Source: Seminavis robusta (taxonomy: Eukaryota; Bacillariophyta; Bacillariophyceae; Naviculales; Naviculaceae). From it: a stretch of 22,350 nt of DNA. The DNA lies in assembly GCA_903772945.1 (NCBI GenBank), contig CAICTM010001808.1, positions 1 to 22,350 on the forward strand. The letters are read 5' to 3'. The position numbers were made by a program, and so were the translations under genes. The stretch's first letter is position 1; each line of letters opens with the position of its first letter. This document shows, piece by piece, positions 1 to 9,699 of this stretch. Below the pieces are notes generated by a model. That model searched no databases, had not been told where the DNA came from, and saw only the letters and a list, made by a program, of their open reading frames with translations.

Positions 1-225
1 TTGCAAAACCTAAACCCTAAATATAAGCCACATGATTCATTCGATTCTATTCACCATTATCCTGTATTAGTAGACAAGTTGAACTAGTACTGGAAACGGA
101 GACGACCCAGGGGGCATATGAATTCGATTCATCATTCGATTGAGAATCATTCATCATTTTCCCGTCTATCATTCCTCATTTTCTTGGATTACCCTACACT
201 TTCCAACTGGGTGACAATGGCAGAG

Positions 226-750
226 ACCTCACCACCTACCTTAGCTGCCCCTTTTGGTCTCTATCGATATCGCCAATGTCCCATGGCTGTTACCACCATG
301 CCTGAGATCGCCCGGGAAGTTGTGGATAACGTGTGCCATCATTTACCAACCACACTCACTTTCGTTGATGATTTTATCACTTGGAGCAAAGGCCCTTGGT
401 CTACACATCAGCAGTTGAAGATCAATCTTGGCCGCATTGCCGCTAATGGATTTCGACTCAACATCAAGAAATGTGAATTTGGGATCAAAGAAGTTGGCTT
501 CCTTGGACACTGGATGACACCCCATGGTATCAAACCCTGGATGAAGAAAATTGAAGCCGTCCTGGCTATGAAGCCGCCCAAGACGTCGAAGCAGTTAAAG
601 TCTCCATTGGCCTTGTTGGTTTTTACAGCAACATGTTTCCCAATGGGCTTCAGTGTCTCATCAGCACTGCTGACAACATTATTTTCTTCCAGGGTTTCAA
701 CTTTTCACCATGCACAAAGAATTGCAAAGTTTCCAGTACAAGAACATTGA
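226..750 (+). pseudogene. Decayed Ty3/gypsy-like reverse transcriptase fragment
   Basis: The reading frame holds the core of an LTR-retrotransposon reverse transcriptase. Going along it, there is an FGLYRYRQCPM block, the catalytic-type FVDD motif at about 361-372, and then the conserved stretch with FGIKEVGFLGH, GIKP and PPKTSKQLKS that ends near 603. These blocks are typical of Ty3/gypsy pol. The thumb-region similarity (GLVGFYSNMFP-like) continues past about 604 but in another frame, so a frameshift is present. The N-terminal palm, protease, gag, complete RNase H and integrase are not visible. The ATG at 118 lies in AT-rich sequence with no family similarity and is unlikely to be a true start. 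The element is therefore a dead fragment. Assignment to Ty3/gypsy rather than another LTR class rests on motif spacing only. Confidence 0.72.
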
Positions 751-765
751 AGATTTCCCCCAACA
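645..765 (+). repeat. Imperfect direct repeat, copy 1, in retroelement debris
   Basis: About 120 bp that resembles 957-1078. Shared blocks include TCTGACAACA/GCTGACAACA, CTTCCAGGG, TTCAACTT, GCACAAAGAATTGCAAAG and TTCCAGTACA. In one frame both copies encode a QGFNFSP segment. The copies start about 312 bp apart. This looks like an internal duplication inside the decayed retroelement, or two nested insertions of the same family. The alignment was made by eye and the ends are approximate. Confidence 0.75.
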
Positions 766-1856
766 GCCACCTTACAGGAAACTCCAGGGGCTTCCAATGA
801 CATTGCCATGTACACCATCATTATGCCAACCTTGTGTGCTCTCATGGGTTTCAAAATTCATTCCAGCTGACCCCTTCCAACAGAGCATGCCCGGTTCCCC
901 CCCCCAACTAGCTCAAGCTTCAGCAAAGGGCCCTCGCTGATGGTACTATTCCGTCATGGTCTTCAGGGTCTCACAAGCTCTTCTGACAACAGTACGCTCT
1001 TCCAGGGCTTCAACTTCTCCCCCACCCTGCACAAAGAATTGCAAAGCTTCCAGTACAGCATTGAAGATTCCCAAACAGATTGGCACAAAGGGTTGGGACC
1101 AGGTGTTGCAATGAGTCATGATCGTACAGCTCTTCTTGCTATAAAAGCTGCTCTATGAACAAATCAATACATTTGTAGGTATGGGTATCAGCATGGGGCG
1201 TCGTAGAGAATACAAATTGGAATCTACCACACCATCCCTCCCTGCCACATATCAAGAGTTCCTGTTCTTGCTGCCCGTTATGGCCGAATTCTCTTCACCT
1301 GACTTACTCCCAACTGTGCCCTATATCGTCTGGTTGCTGCCCTCTCTACAGATGCAATCAGTCATGTTCCCACCACCAACACTGAAACCAACCTCCGATG
1401 ACATTTTTACTATTACTCTGACTCCGCTATGTATCCTGATGACTTCCTAGATCTTGTTCCTGTTTGGCTTGATGATGACGATTTTGCCTCTTACATGCCT
1501 GTTGAGGCTCCTGAGTTCCGTGAAATGAACACCGCTGTTGACTTCGAAGAAGCCCTCTTCTCTATGGCCTGTGGGCTCCCTGTGAAGCTGCTTCTGCTCC
1601 TTGGCAAAGCTGCCTCAGTTGCAACTCATGATGGAACTCTCTCGCATCTATAGAAAAAGCACTTGACAGCAAACCGTCTCAAGAGGCTACGACCTGAAGG
1701 AACGGAAGTGCAGTTTTCTTGCTGTGTACTAAACTGTGTCTAAATCGGGCTAGTATAAAAACAACTCTATTTATCGCGATTTGCTATCATCGGGATACTA
1801 CATGTAAATAAATGTACACCGCGTTTACCCTTCGATAGCATTGTGCCTTCAAAACT
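766..1856. other. Retroelement-derived or non-genic stretch, no supported gene
   Basis: Outside the repeat copy at 957-1078, this stretch has only short open frames (72-89 codons) that overlap in different frames and match no family I recognise. The frame at 1429-1653 encodes an acidic peptide (LDDDDF) and could be further pol or spacer debris. A TATA-like GTATAAAAA lies near 1752 and could be an old LTR promoter, but no paired LTRs were found within the window. The DUF547 gene ends at 1857 on the other strand, so its 3' untranslated region falls in the last part of this stretch. Confidence 0.5.
957..1078 (+). repeat. Imperfect direct repeat, copy 2, in retroelement debris
   Basis: Second copy of the repeat described at 645-765. 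Its reading frame (940-1158) is more intact and encodes FQGFNFSPTLHKELQSFQY, whereas copy 1 changes frame just after QGFNFSP. A target-site duplication was not identified. Confidence 0.75.
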
Positions 1857-4800
1857 TCACGAACAGCTCCCAGCATCAGGCGTCAACGTCAACTTTCGGC
1901 ATTCAAAACTGTAATTGAGATACTTGACAGAGACGTGACACTTCCCCCTTTTGCCTGCTTCAATCGACTTGAGAAAGTCCTGCACGTCCGTGGTCAAGAA
2001 CGGAGTTACCCTCCTCAAGACGTCAGTGTTGCTGGACCCAAAATCATCCGCAAACCACAAGCATATTCGCGGCAAGCACACTTCAACATCTCGATTGCTT
2101 CGCTTCTTGACCTTCACAGCAGCGGCAAGATAGAGACGTGACACATCATTCAACTGTTGATTGAGGGATGTCACCTTGAAAACTGGAACACATTTCGGGT
2201 TGCTCATGGATCCGCAATTGAGGCCAAAGTTGATCCGATAGTCACTCCTGGTGAGTGCAAATGAGTAGGAAGACTTGGGAATAGCAAACCTCGACAGGAA
2301 CTGGGTGGGGTAGGACATAGGAGACCGTAATATACAGTGCTCTAATTCGGCGAGGGAGAAGATATCATCGGAGCATTGGTAGGAAATACTGTTGAAGTAT
2401 GAAATCCATTGAAAACTGGATGCCGGTGTACCCAGTACCAAGTACGCATGCATCACCATTGTGTGATAGACATTCAAGAAGAACGCAAGGCGCTCCTCTT
2501 CCCCAAGCCCGTGGACATTGGCTTCTTTCAGCTTTGCTGCACTGTCCAAGAAGGAAACCAGAATGTCATCATCGGACTCGTTTCTGGGATCCAGGGCTTT
2601 ACGAAGGGCATCTTCAGCAAGCGACAAGGGATCCTGTCGAGACGCCTTCTCTCGTGCACGAAACGAGAATCGTCTGCAGTTGAGCACGCGACGGTGTTTA
2701 AAGTCCCACAGGGAGCTCTTGTGTAGGAATTCGTCTTTGGGGTTTTGCAGCTCGAGTAGAGCAGTGGAAGCATGCCCCTCAGATTCCGTCTCCATCGAGT
2801 CCACGGCGCTGGGTGCTAGCTTGGCAAGCCTTGAAATGACTCTCACCCAGTCGTCTCGGTCAGTTTCCGACGCAAACATCAGGTACGTTGTTCTGCCCAA
2901 TGTTTCAAGCGACAAGAACGAGTAGTTGGGAAACTTTGGAGACAAGTTCGAATCCAGTTTGTTGACTTTGGTGATGCTCTGGATGCCGACACGGTGGTTT
3001 GCCTTTTTTCGTTCCGGGTGGTAAAAGTTGACGCCTCGTTCTGTAATGTTGGCCCACTCCTCTATCCAGTGATGGTCGCTGAGAGCTCGGGCAACAAAGC
3101 ACGAGGCATGCACTCTGGACTTCTCGGGTATGGACGGTTTCTTGCGCTTCAAGAATTGATCATCGTACGGCGTTTTCGCCGTCCGGACGGTCTCCAGTCT
3201 CCGTTTGTTGCTTGCGTCTCCAACGCTAGATGAAATAAGTTGCCCCAAATGCCGCCGTGTCTGCTCTGCGGAAGACAAACGAGTCGAGAGAGGCAAGCAG
3301 TCGTTGGGTCCTTTGCTGCCATAGAGATTGAGCATCCAATCGGCTTTGCGAAAGACAGTGTCCGAAGACTCTGGAAGATTGAATGCGTAGGTTCGAGCAT
3401 AATTCCCTCTGTGCACGAGCATCTCCATCCAAGCGGGACATAGATTGTCGACGCTGGTTAGCTCTTCGGGCGGCATGGAAGACACGGTGGATCCGGAAAT
3501 AGTCTTGTCCACCACCAATTCCTCGGTGGGCTCCCTGTACTCTTCGGCATCAAAGAATTGGTTAATGTCAAACACGGAGACCTCATCCGCATCTTGTTCG
3601 TCCACATCAAAAATTTGGCTATCGCTGTGCGGCATAAAGTTGTTGCTGCTGTGGTTGTGGAGCTCCCGATCCCGGAGCGGCGCTTCGGTCCAATCCAAAA
3701 TGTTTCCTCTGGCATCATCCTCTCGAGAGGTCATGTCTTCCACATCATTTTCATCATCGCTATTGGGAACCCTATCCACAACCGAAGACTTCTTTGACTG
3801 CGACGACGATTTCGTTGCAGCTGCGGATGCTCCAAGATGTCGAATGTTGACGGCAAATCCGTAATTGTTGTATTGCGGTAAATGTTTTTCAACGGCATCG
3901 GGTGCGTCACGATCATAAAAGCAAATCTGTAAGGAAGACTTGCCCCAAAAGGTACTCAACGGCATGTCGTTGGACATGGGAATGTTGACGACGGACCAGC
4001 TTGGTAAGTCAATGTACATGGAGAAAAAGCTCATGGAGTACGTGTCGGTGGTGTTCCATTCCCCGGTAGACTGCGAAGATTTGCGTGCCTTGATGGATTT
4101 GGGTGATTCGTCAAAAGGTTCTCCCATTTTCGGTAGAGTTTCTCCCGGTTTGGTGACCACCAGCCGTTCAAAGAATCGATAGGCGGGCACCACAATGTGT
4201 GCCAATTCCTCCTTGTCGCCAAAGGATGTGTGAATGGTGGGATAGAAGGATTTGAGCAATTTGAGGAGTACCCTGGTGAGACTGTTTTGTTTGGTACCGG
4301 TAGTTTGCCAAGGAGGATCGATGTTAGAAGACAGCACACACACAAAATTCTCAAACACTGATATGCTCTTGTTTTTGTTTGTACGGTACATACCCTTTTG
4401 CCAAAAGCCCCAACTTCATGGGATCCGACACTTCCCCTCCCGCAAAAAGAATGCCTTTGGGTGCGGCTTTGAATTTCCCCTGTACTTGAATAATTACTCG
4501 CCTCTGTTTGTGTTTCCAAATCTTTTCATTCCAATAGGGATCGTCCAGTGCCGGGTTGGTAGGTCGCAGCAACGCCAGTACTTTTCCCGCAAATAGATCT
4601 GTTTCAAAGGGCACTCCCTCTCGTGCATTGAGTGTAAAGTTTTCGGCTTGTCCGTTTCGTTGCAGTAGGCGAAAGTCCAATGTGGGAAAGCATGGGAGTG
4701 GGATGCAATTATTGTCATTGTCGTCGTCGTCATTGTCGTCGTCATTGTCTGCTGGAGTTTGTCGGATGGGTGCTGTTGTGACTGGTACCATGGGACTATC

Positions 4801-5286
4801 CTCCATCGAATCCTCTCCCATGACGGTCCGTGGGGAGCTACTCTTGCTGTGACCATCCATGCTATTATTGTTGGATGGGTTGCAGTGTCCCGTTAAAATT
4901 TCTGCCAGTCGTTGTCTGGCAGCTGTCGTTCCCACCATGGCAGGAGTGATCAGCACCAAGATGGACCCCCCTGGCAGTCGGATGTCGGTGGTGATACCCC
5001 CCACGTCATTATTCCCATTCATGGTTTGTTGTTGTTGTCGTTTCATGACGGCTTTCAAGTCGTTTGCCTCGATGACCATGGCCGTGGCGACTGGTGTTGT
5101 TGTTGGTGTTGCCACCAAGATGAGTGTCACATTTCCATCATTGGCAAAGAGGGTGGCCGTGCCGTCCTTGTTTTTGGTGGATGTAGTTTCTACCTTGAAT
5201 TTGTTTGGAAATAGATTCTTGAGTAGATCGATATCTTGTGCCACTGCCGTGGATGGAACCGAATGAACAGACGGGAAATTGCCCAT
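1857..5286 (-). CDS. DUF1769-PH-DUF547 multidomain protein (two exons)
   Basis: The model joins exon 1 (5286-4394) to exon 2 (4281-1857) across a 112-nt intron, giving about 1105 aa. The splice restores a continuous DUF1769 domain: exon 1 ends in GGEVSDPMKLGLLAKG and exon 2 continues LTRVLLKLLKSF, then TSFGDKEE, DLPSWSVVN and LSTFWGK (about residues 220-449). An acidic linker follows. A PH-type domain lies at about 689-786 (HWIEEWANI, ending in DRDDWVRVI). A DUF547 domain lies at about 873-1036 (FFLNVYHTMVMHAYL, HCILRSP, NFGLNCGSMSNPKCVP). The start at 5286 is preferred because it gives MGNFPS, an N-myristoylation-like signal, and because the 35 codons upstream are low-complexity. Exon 1 carries an Asp/Asn-rich run. 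PH domain and acyl signal suggest action at a membrane; biochemical function is unknown. Confidence 0.85.
4282..4393 (-). other. Intron of the DUF1769-PH-DUF547 gene (112 nt)
   Basis: On the minus strand the donor is GTATGT directly after the codon start GG, a CTAAC branch-like motif lies about 45 nt before the acceptor, and the acceptor is AAACAG. Splicing joins GG to T to make Gly and keeps the DUF1769 homology in frame. Unspliced transcript hits a stop about 40 nt into the intron. One TACCGGTA palindrome (4295-4302) lies in this intron. Confidence 0.85.
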
Positions 5287-5949
5287 GATGCCTGAAAATG
5301 AAAATGGTGAGAGGAACTGAATCCGTTGGTTTGTGTTGCGTTCTTGGTTTGTGGTGTTGCTTCTTGTAAAAATGAGATAGTCCCTTATCACTCTTTCCAG
5401 TCTTTCCAGAAGATGCGGAGCTTGTCCAATCTACTGTATCGATAAGTTCTATAACCAGGATGTCTTTGGCACGAGTTGGTGCTCTCTCTAATTTGATCGT
5501 TCCATCGATGCGATGGGTCGACAACTTGCATCAGTTCTGCATGAAGCATGAGTGTGGTTTGTCGACACCACATCACTTGCTTGCTCATCGTTTTCTCTTT
5601 TTGAGCGAGGGTTCCAAATTGTTCCGTCAAAAAGGGTGACGTAAGCTGCAACCTCCAATCAAAACAGAGAGAAAACGTATTAGCTCTGCCGGCTTTGTGT
5701 CAGACCCTAATAGCGAGTGAGTCACGGACGCTCCATCAAAAGTGTTCCGCTTTTGGACTTCAACCTCGAAACGGTCAAATTTTGCCATGTGCCATTTTGA
5801 AGCACCAACACGTGGCAGAGGCAACAAAACAAGACAAACGTTTGCTTCCATCCATCAAACCAAAGAGCACCATTCATCATCCTTTCATAATACAACCCAA
5901 CAATCTGCTGGAACTGTTACCAGTCAAGAAAGGAAGCAGTCAAGCAATC
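5287..5949. promoter_or_regulatory. Divergent intergenic region, DUF1769 gene / Hsp70 gene
   Basis: About 660 bp separate the two start codons, and the genes point away from each other, so the region must hold both promoters and both 5' untranslated regions. On the minus strand an ATTTTCAG motif sits just before the DUF1769 ATG and could be the acceptor of a 5'-UTR intron; I could not find a convincing donor. Frames on both strands are open here in part, but the encoded peptides look like untranslated sequence. No clear TATA box or operator was identified. Confidence 0.5.
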
Positions 5950-7911
5950 ATGTGCCGCAAGCCCAAGAAGGAGAGTCAATCAGAAGCATCGACGGCCAAT
6001 GCTCCCGAGTCTCCCGCGTCCCCACCAGGTACCTCTGATGACAACAATAGCAATGCCAAGGCACTGACAGAATCCAATTCTACTAGTAGCAATAATGGAG
6101 TCAGCAATGGTACTACTGTAACAACAACAACAACAACAAAAGGAGACAAGAAGAAGAAAGAAATGACAAGTCGTCGTCATCGAGGCAAACGAGAATCCTA
6201 TGCTTCGTATACCCAAGCCGTGGGAATTACTACTACAACAACAACTACTAAATCTCCGTTTGTCCGCCGCAAACCCAAGAAACAATCGAGATCCAAACAG
6301 AAGCACGGCGCCGACGGTCCTTCGGGTGGCATTGAAGCTCTGTTGCCCTCCTTGATTGGCGTGGCCATTTTGGTATGTGGCGTCATGGCCAAGATGGGAT
6401 TTCGCGGTCGCGCCCAAGTAGCGGGAATCGACTTGGGAACCACCAATTCCGTCATTTGCGTCCAAGCACCCAGCAAGGGCGTTGGAATTATTGACTGTAT
6501 GAAGGATCCACTCACACAATCTCCTATCATTCCCTCGGTCGTGTCCTTTTTGGAACCCACCGAACGACCCGTCGGAGCCAAATCCAAGACACCCTCCTTG
6601 CTCGTGCCGCATCCGTCACAGGTCGTCGTGGGACAAGCCGCCAAGAAACGAATCGATTCTCATCCTCATCATACACTCTACAATGCCAAACGCATCTTGG
6701 GACGACCACCCAACGATAGAGCCATTCAAGAATTGCAACACGAAGTCGAATTCGCGATTCATATTCAACCAGAAGAAGAAGACAATGACACTACTAATGA
6801 CAATGACAACGACACTAATACTCCACAACAACCAGACGAACGCGTCGTGTTTCGTGTCCCCCATCACGCTCACTCGCATCAACCCACCGAATGGATGCAC
6901 ATTTCACCACAACAAGTCGGCTCGTATGTCGTATCGGCGCTCTTACAACTCGCCCATACGCAGTTGGGACACGAAAATGTCAATGCCGCCGTCATTTGTG
7001 TACCCGCCAAATTCGATACGCTCCAACGACAACGCACCGTTGCGGCATTTGCGCAAGGTGGCGTCAAGGTGACGCGCATTCTGGAAGAACCCACTGCCGC
7101 CGCTCTCGCGTATGGATTGCATCAAAAACAAGGCGTCGATTATATCGTCGTGTACGATTTTGGAGGTGGGACACTCGATGTTTCACTCTTGCATGTCAGT
7201 GAAGGATTCGTCGATGTCATGGGCAGTGAGGGAGACGATCGATTGGGGGGAGCCGATTTTGATGCTGCTATTGCCCACTACTGGTTGTCATCATCATCCG
7301 CCAATGGTACGAGTGAAAATCAAAACATGGTGGACAACGTCAATGCCGTACTGAGACAGTTGGAACAAGTCTTGGAAAATACACCACAACATTTCGATCT
7401 CGAACAGGAATTGTCGTCGCATTGTCCTGCCATTCTCGAACATCCTCTCTGTACCGTCTCGTCTTTTCATACACTAGGAGAACAAATCAAAATTCAACTC
7501 TCCAATAGTTACAACGACGACAACATGGAAGACACGGAAGAAACCCCATTGGAAAAACACTGTTTGCGGTTGCCACCGGGCATGACATCCATACCCAGTC
7601 ACGAAAATCCGTTGTACATGGTCGATACCTTTTGCCAGGCATTGACCAAAACCACATTGACGCTCACGCGCAGTGAGTTCTTGACCGTCTCGCAACCGCT
7701 CTTTCAACGATCCATTCTACCCGTCGAACGATTGCTACAGGATTTGAATATCAAGACACACGAAATTGATGAAGTCGTCATGGTGGGAGGGACTACGCGA
7801 ATGCCACAAATACGAGACCTTGTGCGGGAGGCACTCCCAGAGTCACAGTTGAATACTCATATCGATCCCGATATCACCGTCGCCTACGGGGCTGCCTCGG
7901 TCATTGATTAA
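5950..7911 (+). CDS. Membrane-anchored Hsp70 ATPase-domain protein, HSPA13/STCH-like
   Basis: About 653 aa from the ATG at 5950. The order is: a hydrophilic N-terminus with two poly-Thr runs and Lys/Arg clusters (1-125), one hydrophobic segment LLPSLIGVAILVCGVMA (about 129-146), then an Hsp70 nucleotide-binding domain. Visible motifs are GIDLGTTNS (phosphate 1, about 158), ILEEPTAAALAYG, VYDFGGGTLDVSL (phosphate 2), GGADFD and VMVGGTTRMPQIRD (adenosine site). The protein stops at GAASVID, where the ATPase domain normally ends, so the peptide-binding domain and lid are absent. A single membrane segment followed by an ATPase domain alone is the layout of HSPA13/STCH, an ER-associated chaperone relative. 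I infer type II topology with the ATPase domain in the lumen. The frame is open back to 5695, but that part looks untranslated. Confidence 0.87.
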   Translation: MCRKPKKESQSEASTANAPESPASPPGTSDDNNSNAKALTESNSTSSNNGVSNGTTVTTTTTTKGDKKKKEMTSRRHRGKRESYASYTQAVGITTTTTTTKSPFVRRKPKKQSRSKQKHGADGPSGGIEALLPSLIGVAILVCGVMAKMGFRGRAQVAGIDLGTTNSVICVQAPSKGVGIIDCMKDPLTQSPIIPSVVSFLEPTERPVGAKSKTPSLLVPHPSQVVVGQAAKKRIDSHPHHTLYNAKRILGRPPNDRAIQELQHEVEFAIHIQPEEEDNDTTNDNDNDTNTPQQPDERVVFRVPHHAHSHQPTEWMHISPQQVGSYVVSALLQLAHTQLGHENVNAAVICVPAKFDTLQRQRTVAAFAQGGVKVTRILEEPTAAALAYGLHQKQGVDYIVVYDFGGGTLDVSLLHVSEGFVDVMGSEGDDRLGGADFDAAIAHYWLSSSSANGTSENQNMVDNVNAVLRQLEQVLENTPQHFDLEQELSSHCPAILEHPLCTVSSFHTLGEQIKIQLSNSYNDDNMEDTEETPLEKHCLRLPPGMTSIPSHENPLYMVDTFCQALTKTTLTLTRSEFLTVSQPLFQRSILPVERLLQDLNIKTHEIDEVVMVGGTTRMPQIRDLVREALPESQLNTHIDPDITVAYGAASVID

Positions 7912-8219
7912 GCAATCAACTAACTAATAAGAACACTACCAAAAGTAGAATAGAGAAGAAAACAAAGCACTGCATGACTAATCGATAGACGGCCAATAGA
8001 AGTCCATTCACATTATCATCACATTGCTAGAGAAGCCCAGCGACTTTTTCGGGAAGGAAGGATGCTACACTAGCCAGCCACCGTACTCTGCCGAAAACTC
8101 TGCCGTATAGAACCTACAGTGTACCGGACTTGGATGTTGCATCATCCAAACGTTGCTAACCCATCCGACACTGTGGGAAAGCAAAATAACTACTAGAGAG
8201 AAACCTTGGGTTTCTATAG
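7912..8219. other. Convergent 3' intergenic region, Hsp70 / sulfotransferase
   Basis: The two genes converge here, so both 3' untranslated regions and poly(A) sites must lie within about 308 bp. It holds one copy of a dispersed repeat (7953-8029) and a GTGTACCGG string at 8120-8128, a near match to the TACCGGTA palindromes found past other genes. No gene is visible. Confidence 0.55.
7953..8029 (+). repeat. Dispersed direct repeat, copy 1, flanking the sulfotransferase gene
   Basis: The 43-bp core at 7987-8029 matches 9831-9873 at 37 of 43 positions without gaps (agac.gCCAATAGAAG and ATTATCATCACATT blocks). The preceding GAGAAGAAAAC block at 7953 also recurs at 9776, with a gap between. Both copies have the same orientation. 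Origin unknown. Confidence 0.7.
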
Positions 8220-9344
8220 TTACGGTGGTGGAGAGTAGCCCAAGCAGTTTGCTGCTTTGAGCCTCTCTTCAAATATTGGCATTATACCTTCAAACCATTC
8301 CAGCTCTTTGTGTGGAGGAACAACATCACGGTAGTTGCCCGGAGGCTGCGTTCTTCCCTTTCGATTGTTGACAAACTCAATATCTTCAATCACACTCCCT
8401 CCAAACCAGCGATGAAAGAGACACAAGCTTTCGGCCCATCGTTCTGTGATCCCAAAAAAGAAACGAGGTTGGCTGACTCTTTCAATGGCCAGTGAGACAT
8501 CGAGCGGTCCCATGTGCTCAATTTCTTGTCGATGTTGTTTGTAGCAGTGATGGCCCAGCACCATCTTGAGCTGGCAGTTCATAATATTGGGTTCCCGTAT
8601 ATATTCGTCAAATGTGGAATTGCTGTCATGCTGCCAACTGCCATGGTGACCATATCGGTATGCACTCCAAAGTCGTTCGGTTGGATCACGAAACATGGTC
8701 ATGGAAAAGAATTCCTCGTTGGGTCGTTCTTCGTATGGATAATGGCATCCTGGACAAGGCATGTTATAGAACGTCAAGTGGTTGTTACACCATTTTTCCG
8801 GTGCGTAGTGTCTCAGCAACCACATGTCATATAGATGGTCCTTGTTTATTTGCTGTCCTGGGACAATAGCTGCCCGCTCTGCTGCTAGGGTCTCTGGGCA
8901 GAACTGGAAGAAGAATGCAACGAAAATGCTGCCCCCCGTTTTTGGCACATGCATCCAATAGACCCGATTCACCGTGGAAGGGTCAAAAAGTGAAGGTGCA
9001 CTGAAATCTAGTTCCTTGGATGAAGAAGCAGGAGGAAATGTAGGAGTAAACGTGGTTGTGGCTGTACTCGTAGTGGAAACAGAAGATGCGGTGCCATTGG
9101 ACAACTTTGACCTGGACCACAGGGAGCCTTCACTTTCATAACTTGGTAGAAGATCCTTCCATCGGTAGCAAGCCAGGAGTACAAGCAATGCACTAAGGAA
9201 ATGTGTGCAAACCAAGACACAGACACGCCTCATTTCTTCCAATGTACATACAGTCAACTGCTTGACAGATTGCGCGCTGGATGTTGTGCTTTGTTCTTGT
9301 GTTGGTTTGCCGTTGTGGTGGGTGCTCAAGTCACTCAGAGTCAT
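8220..9344 (-). CDS. Type II membrane sulfotransferase
   Basis: A 374-aa single-exon gene. The N-terminus has a hydrophobic signal anchor (about 41-60, VCVLVCTHFLSALLVLLACY), then a Ser/Thr-rich stem (about 70-115), then a catalytic domain. The domain shows the two PAPS-binding motifs of Golgi-type sulfotransferases: HVPKTGGS (132-139, 5'-phosphosulfate loop, typical HIPKTGGT) and FRDPTERLWSAY (218-229, 3'-phosphate site). Cysteines at 195-200 (MPCPGC) could form disulfides. The layout matches carbohydrate sulfotransferases of the Sulfotransfer_2/heparan-sulfate type, which transfer sulfate from PAPS to sugars in the Golgi. The substrate cannot be read from the sequence; sulfated cell-wall or mucilage polysaccharide is an inference. 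A later start at Met38 would put the anchor at the very N-terminus. The gene lies between two direct-repeat copies. Confidence 0.87.
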   Translation of the reverse strand: MTLSDLSTHHNGKPTQEQSTTSSAQSVKQLTVCTLEEMRRVCVLVCTHFLSALLVLLACYRWKDLLPSYESEGSLWSRSKLSNGTASSVSTTSTATTTFTPTFPPASSSKELDFSAPSLFDPSTVNRVYWMHVPKTGGSIFVAFFFQFCPETLAAERAAIVPGQQINKDHLYDMWLLRHYAPEKWCNNHLTFYNMPCPGCHYPYEERPNEEFFSMTMFRDPTERLWSAYRYGHHGSWQHDSNSTFDEYIREPNIMNCQLKMVLGHHCYKQHRQEIEHMGPLDVSLAIERVSQPRFFFGITERWAESLCLFHRWFGGSVIEDIEFVNNRKGRTQPPGNYRDVVPPHKELEWFEGIMPIFEERLKAANCLGYSPPP

Positions 9345-9379
9345 TGAACTTCGCTAGCTAGGTCTTCTTACATCTATGT

Positions 9380-9390
9380 ACGTCACGTCA
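9380..9390 (-). promoter_or_regulatory. Two overlapping TGACGT elements upstream of the sulfotransferase
   Basis: The plus strand reads ACGTCACGTCA, so the minus strand, the coding direction of the sulfotransferase, reads TGACGTGACGT. The site ends 36 bp before the start codon. TGACGT is a bZIP/CRE half-site; in the diatom Phaeodactylum TGACGT/ACGTCA elements are known to mediate CO2/cAMP response. Function here is inferred. Confidence 0.35.
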
Positions 9391-9485
9391 ATGAGCTGAG
9401 ACTTAGTGTCTGGATTTACTTTTAATTCCTTCCTTTTCCTGTGGTTGGAGCAGATTTGAGCGCAAACCATGCTACTCCCCCGATT

Positions 9486-9547
9486 AAGTTGAGAATTCTG
9501 AAACCTACTGGCTTCTACACAAATCTGAAGATCAAGTTGAGAATTCT
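9486..9547 (+). repeat. 14-bp perfect direct repeat AAGTTGAGAATTCT, two copies
   Basis: Perfect copies at 9486-9499 and 9534-9547, 48 bp apart start to start. A partial inverted version (AATTCTCA followed by ACTT) lies near 9624-9635. No function is evident. Confidence 0.8.
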
Positions 9548-9699
9548 ACTTTCACCCTAACCCAAACCATCCGACTGATTCAAAAATCCTGACTGCTCAT
9601 TCTGAGGAGTTATCACCTTTTTCAAAATTCTCAGACTTTATCGGCCGAGTAGCATGCAATCTTCCAACTTCCAACCCACGCAAGAAAGGCAGCCATGCA

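Noticed and set aside
9..21. Telomere-like CCTAAACCCTAAA at the left edge
   Set aside because: Fewer than two full CCCTAAA units; too short to call an interstitial telomere.
118..225. ATG at 118 as the start of a real protein
   Set aside because: The first 36 or so codons are AT-rich with no similarity to pol, and the frame breaks near 604.
1181..1653. Two open frames of 89 and 74 codons as genes
   Set aside because: They overlap in different frames, have no recognisable domain and lie in retroelement debris.
2946..2955. GTTCGAATCC, a tRNA B-box-like string
   Set aside because: It lies in the coding sequence of the PH domain region, and no A box or acceptor stem fits around it.
4282..4391. 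Start of a separate gene at 4391 (minus)
   Set aside because: The first 37 codons are the intron; GT-AG splicing joins this frame to the upstream exon and restores DUF1769.
4705..4750. GTC/ATT-rich run as a microsatellite of interest
   Set aside because: It encodes the Asp/Asn-rich linker of the DUF1769 protein and is a common type of low-complexity coding sequence.
5695..5949. N-terminal extension of the Hsp70-like gene from 5695
   Set aside because: The 85 residues show no targeting signal or family similarity and look like 5' untranslated sequence; the ATG at 5950 is preferred, though not proven.
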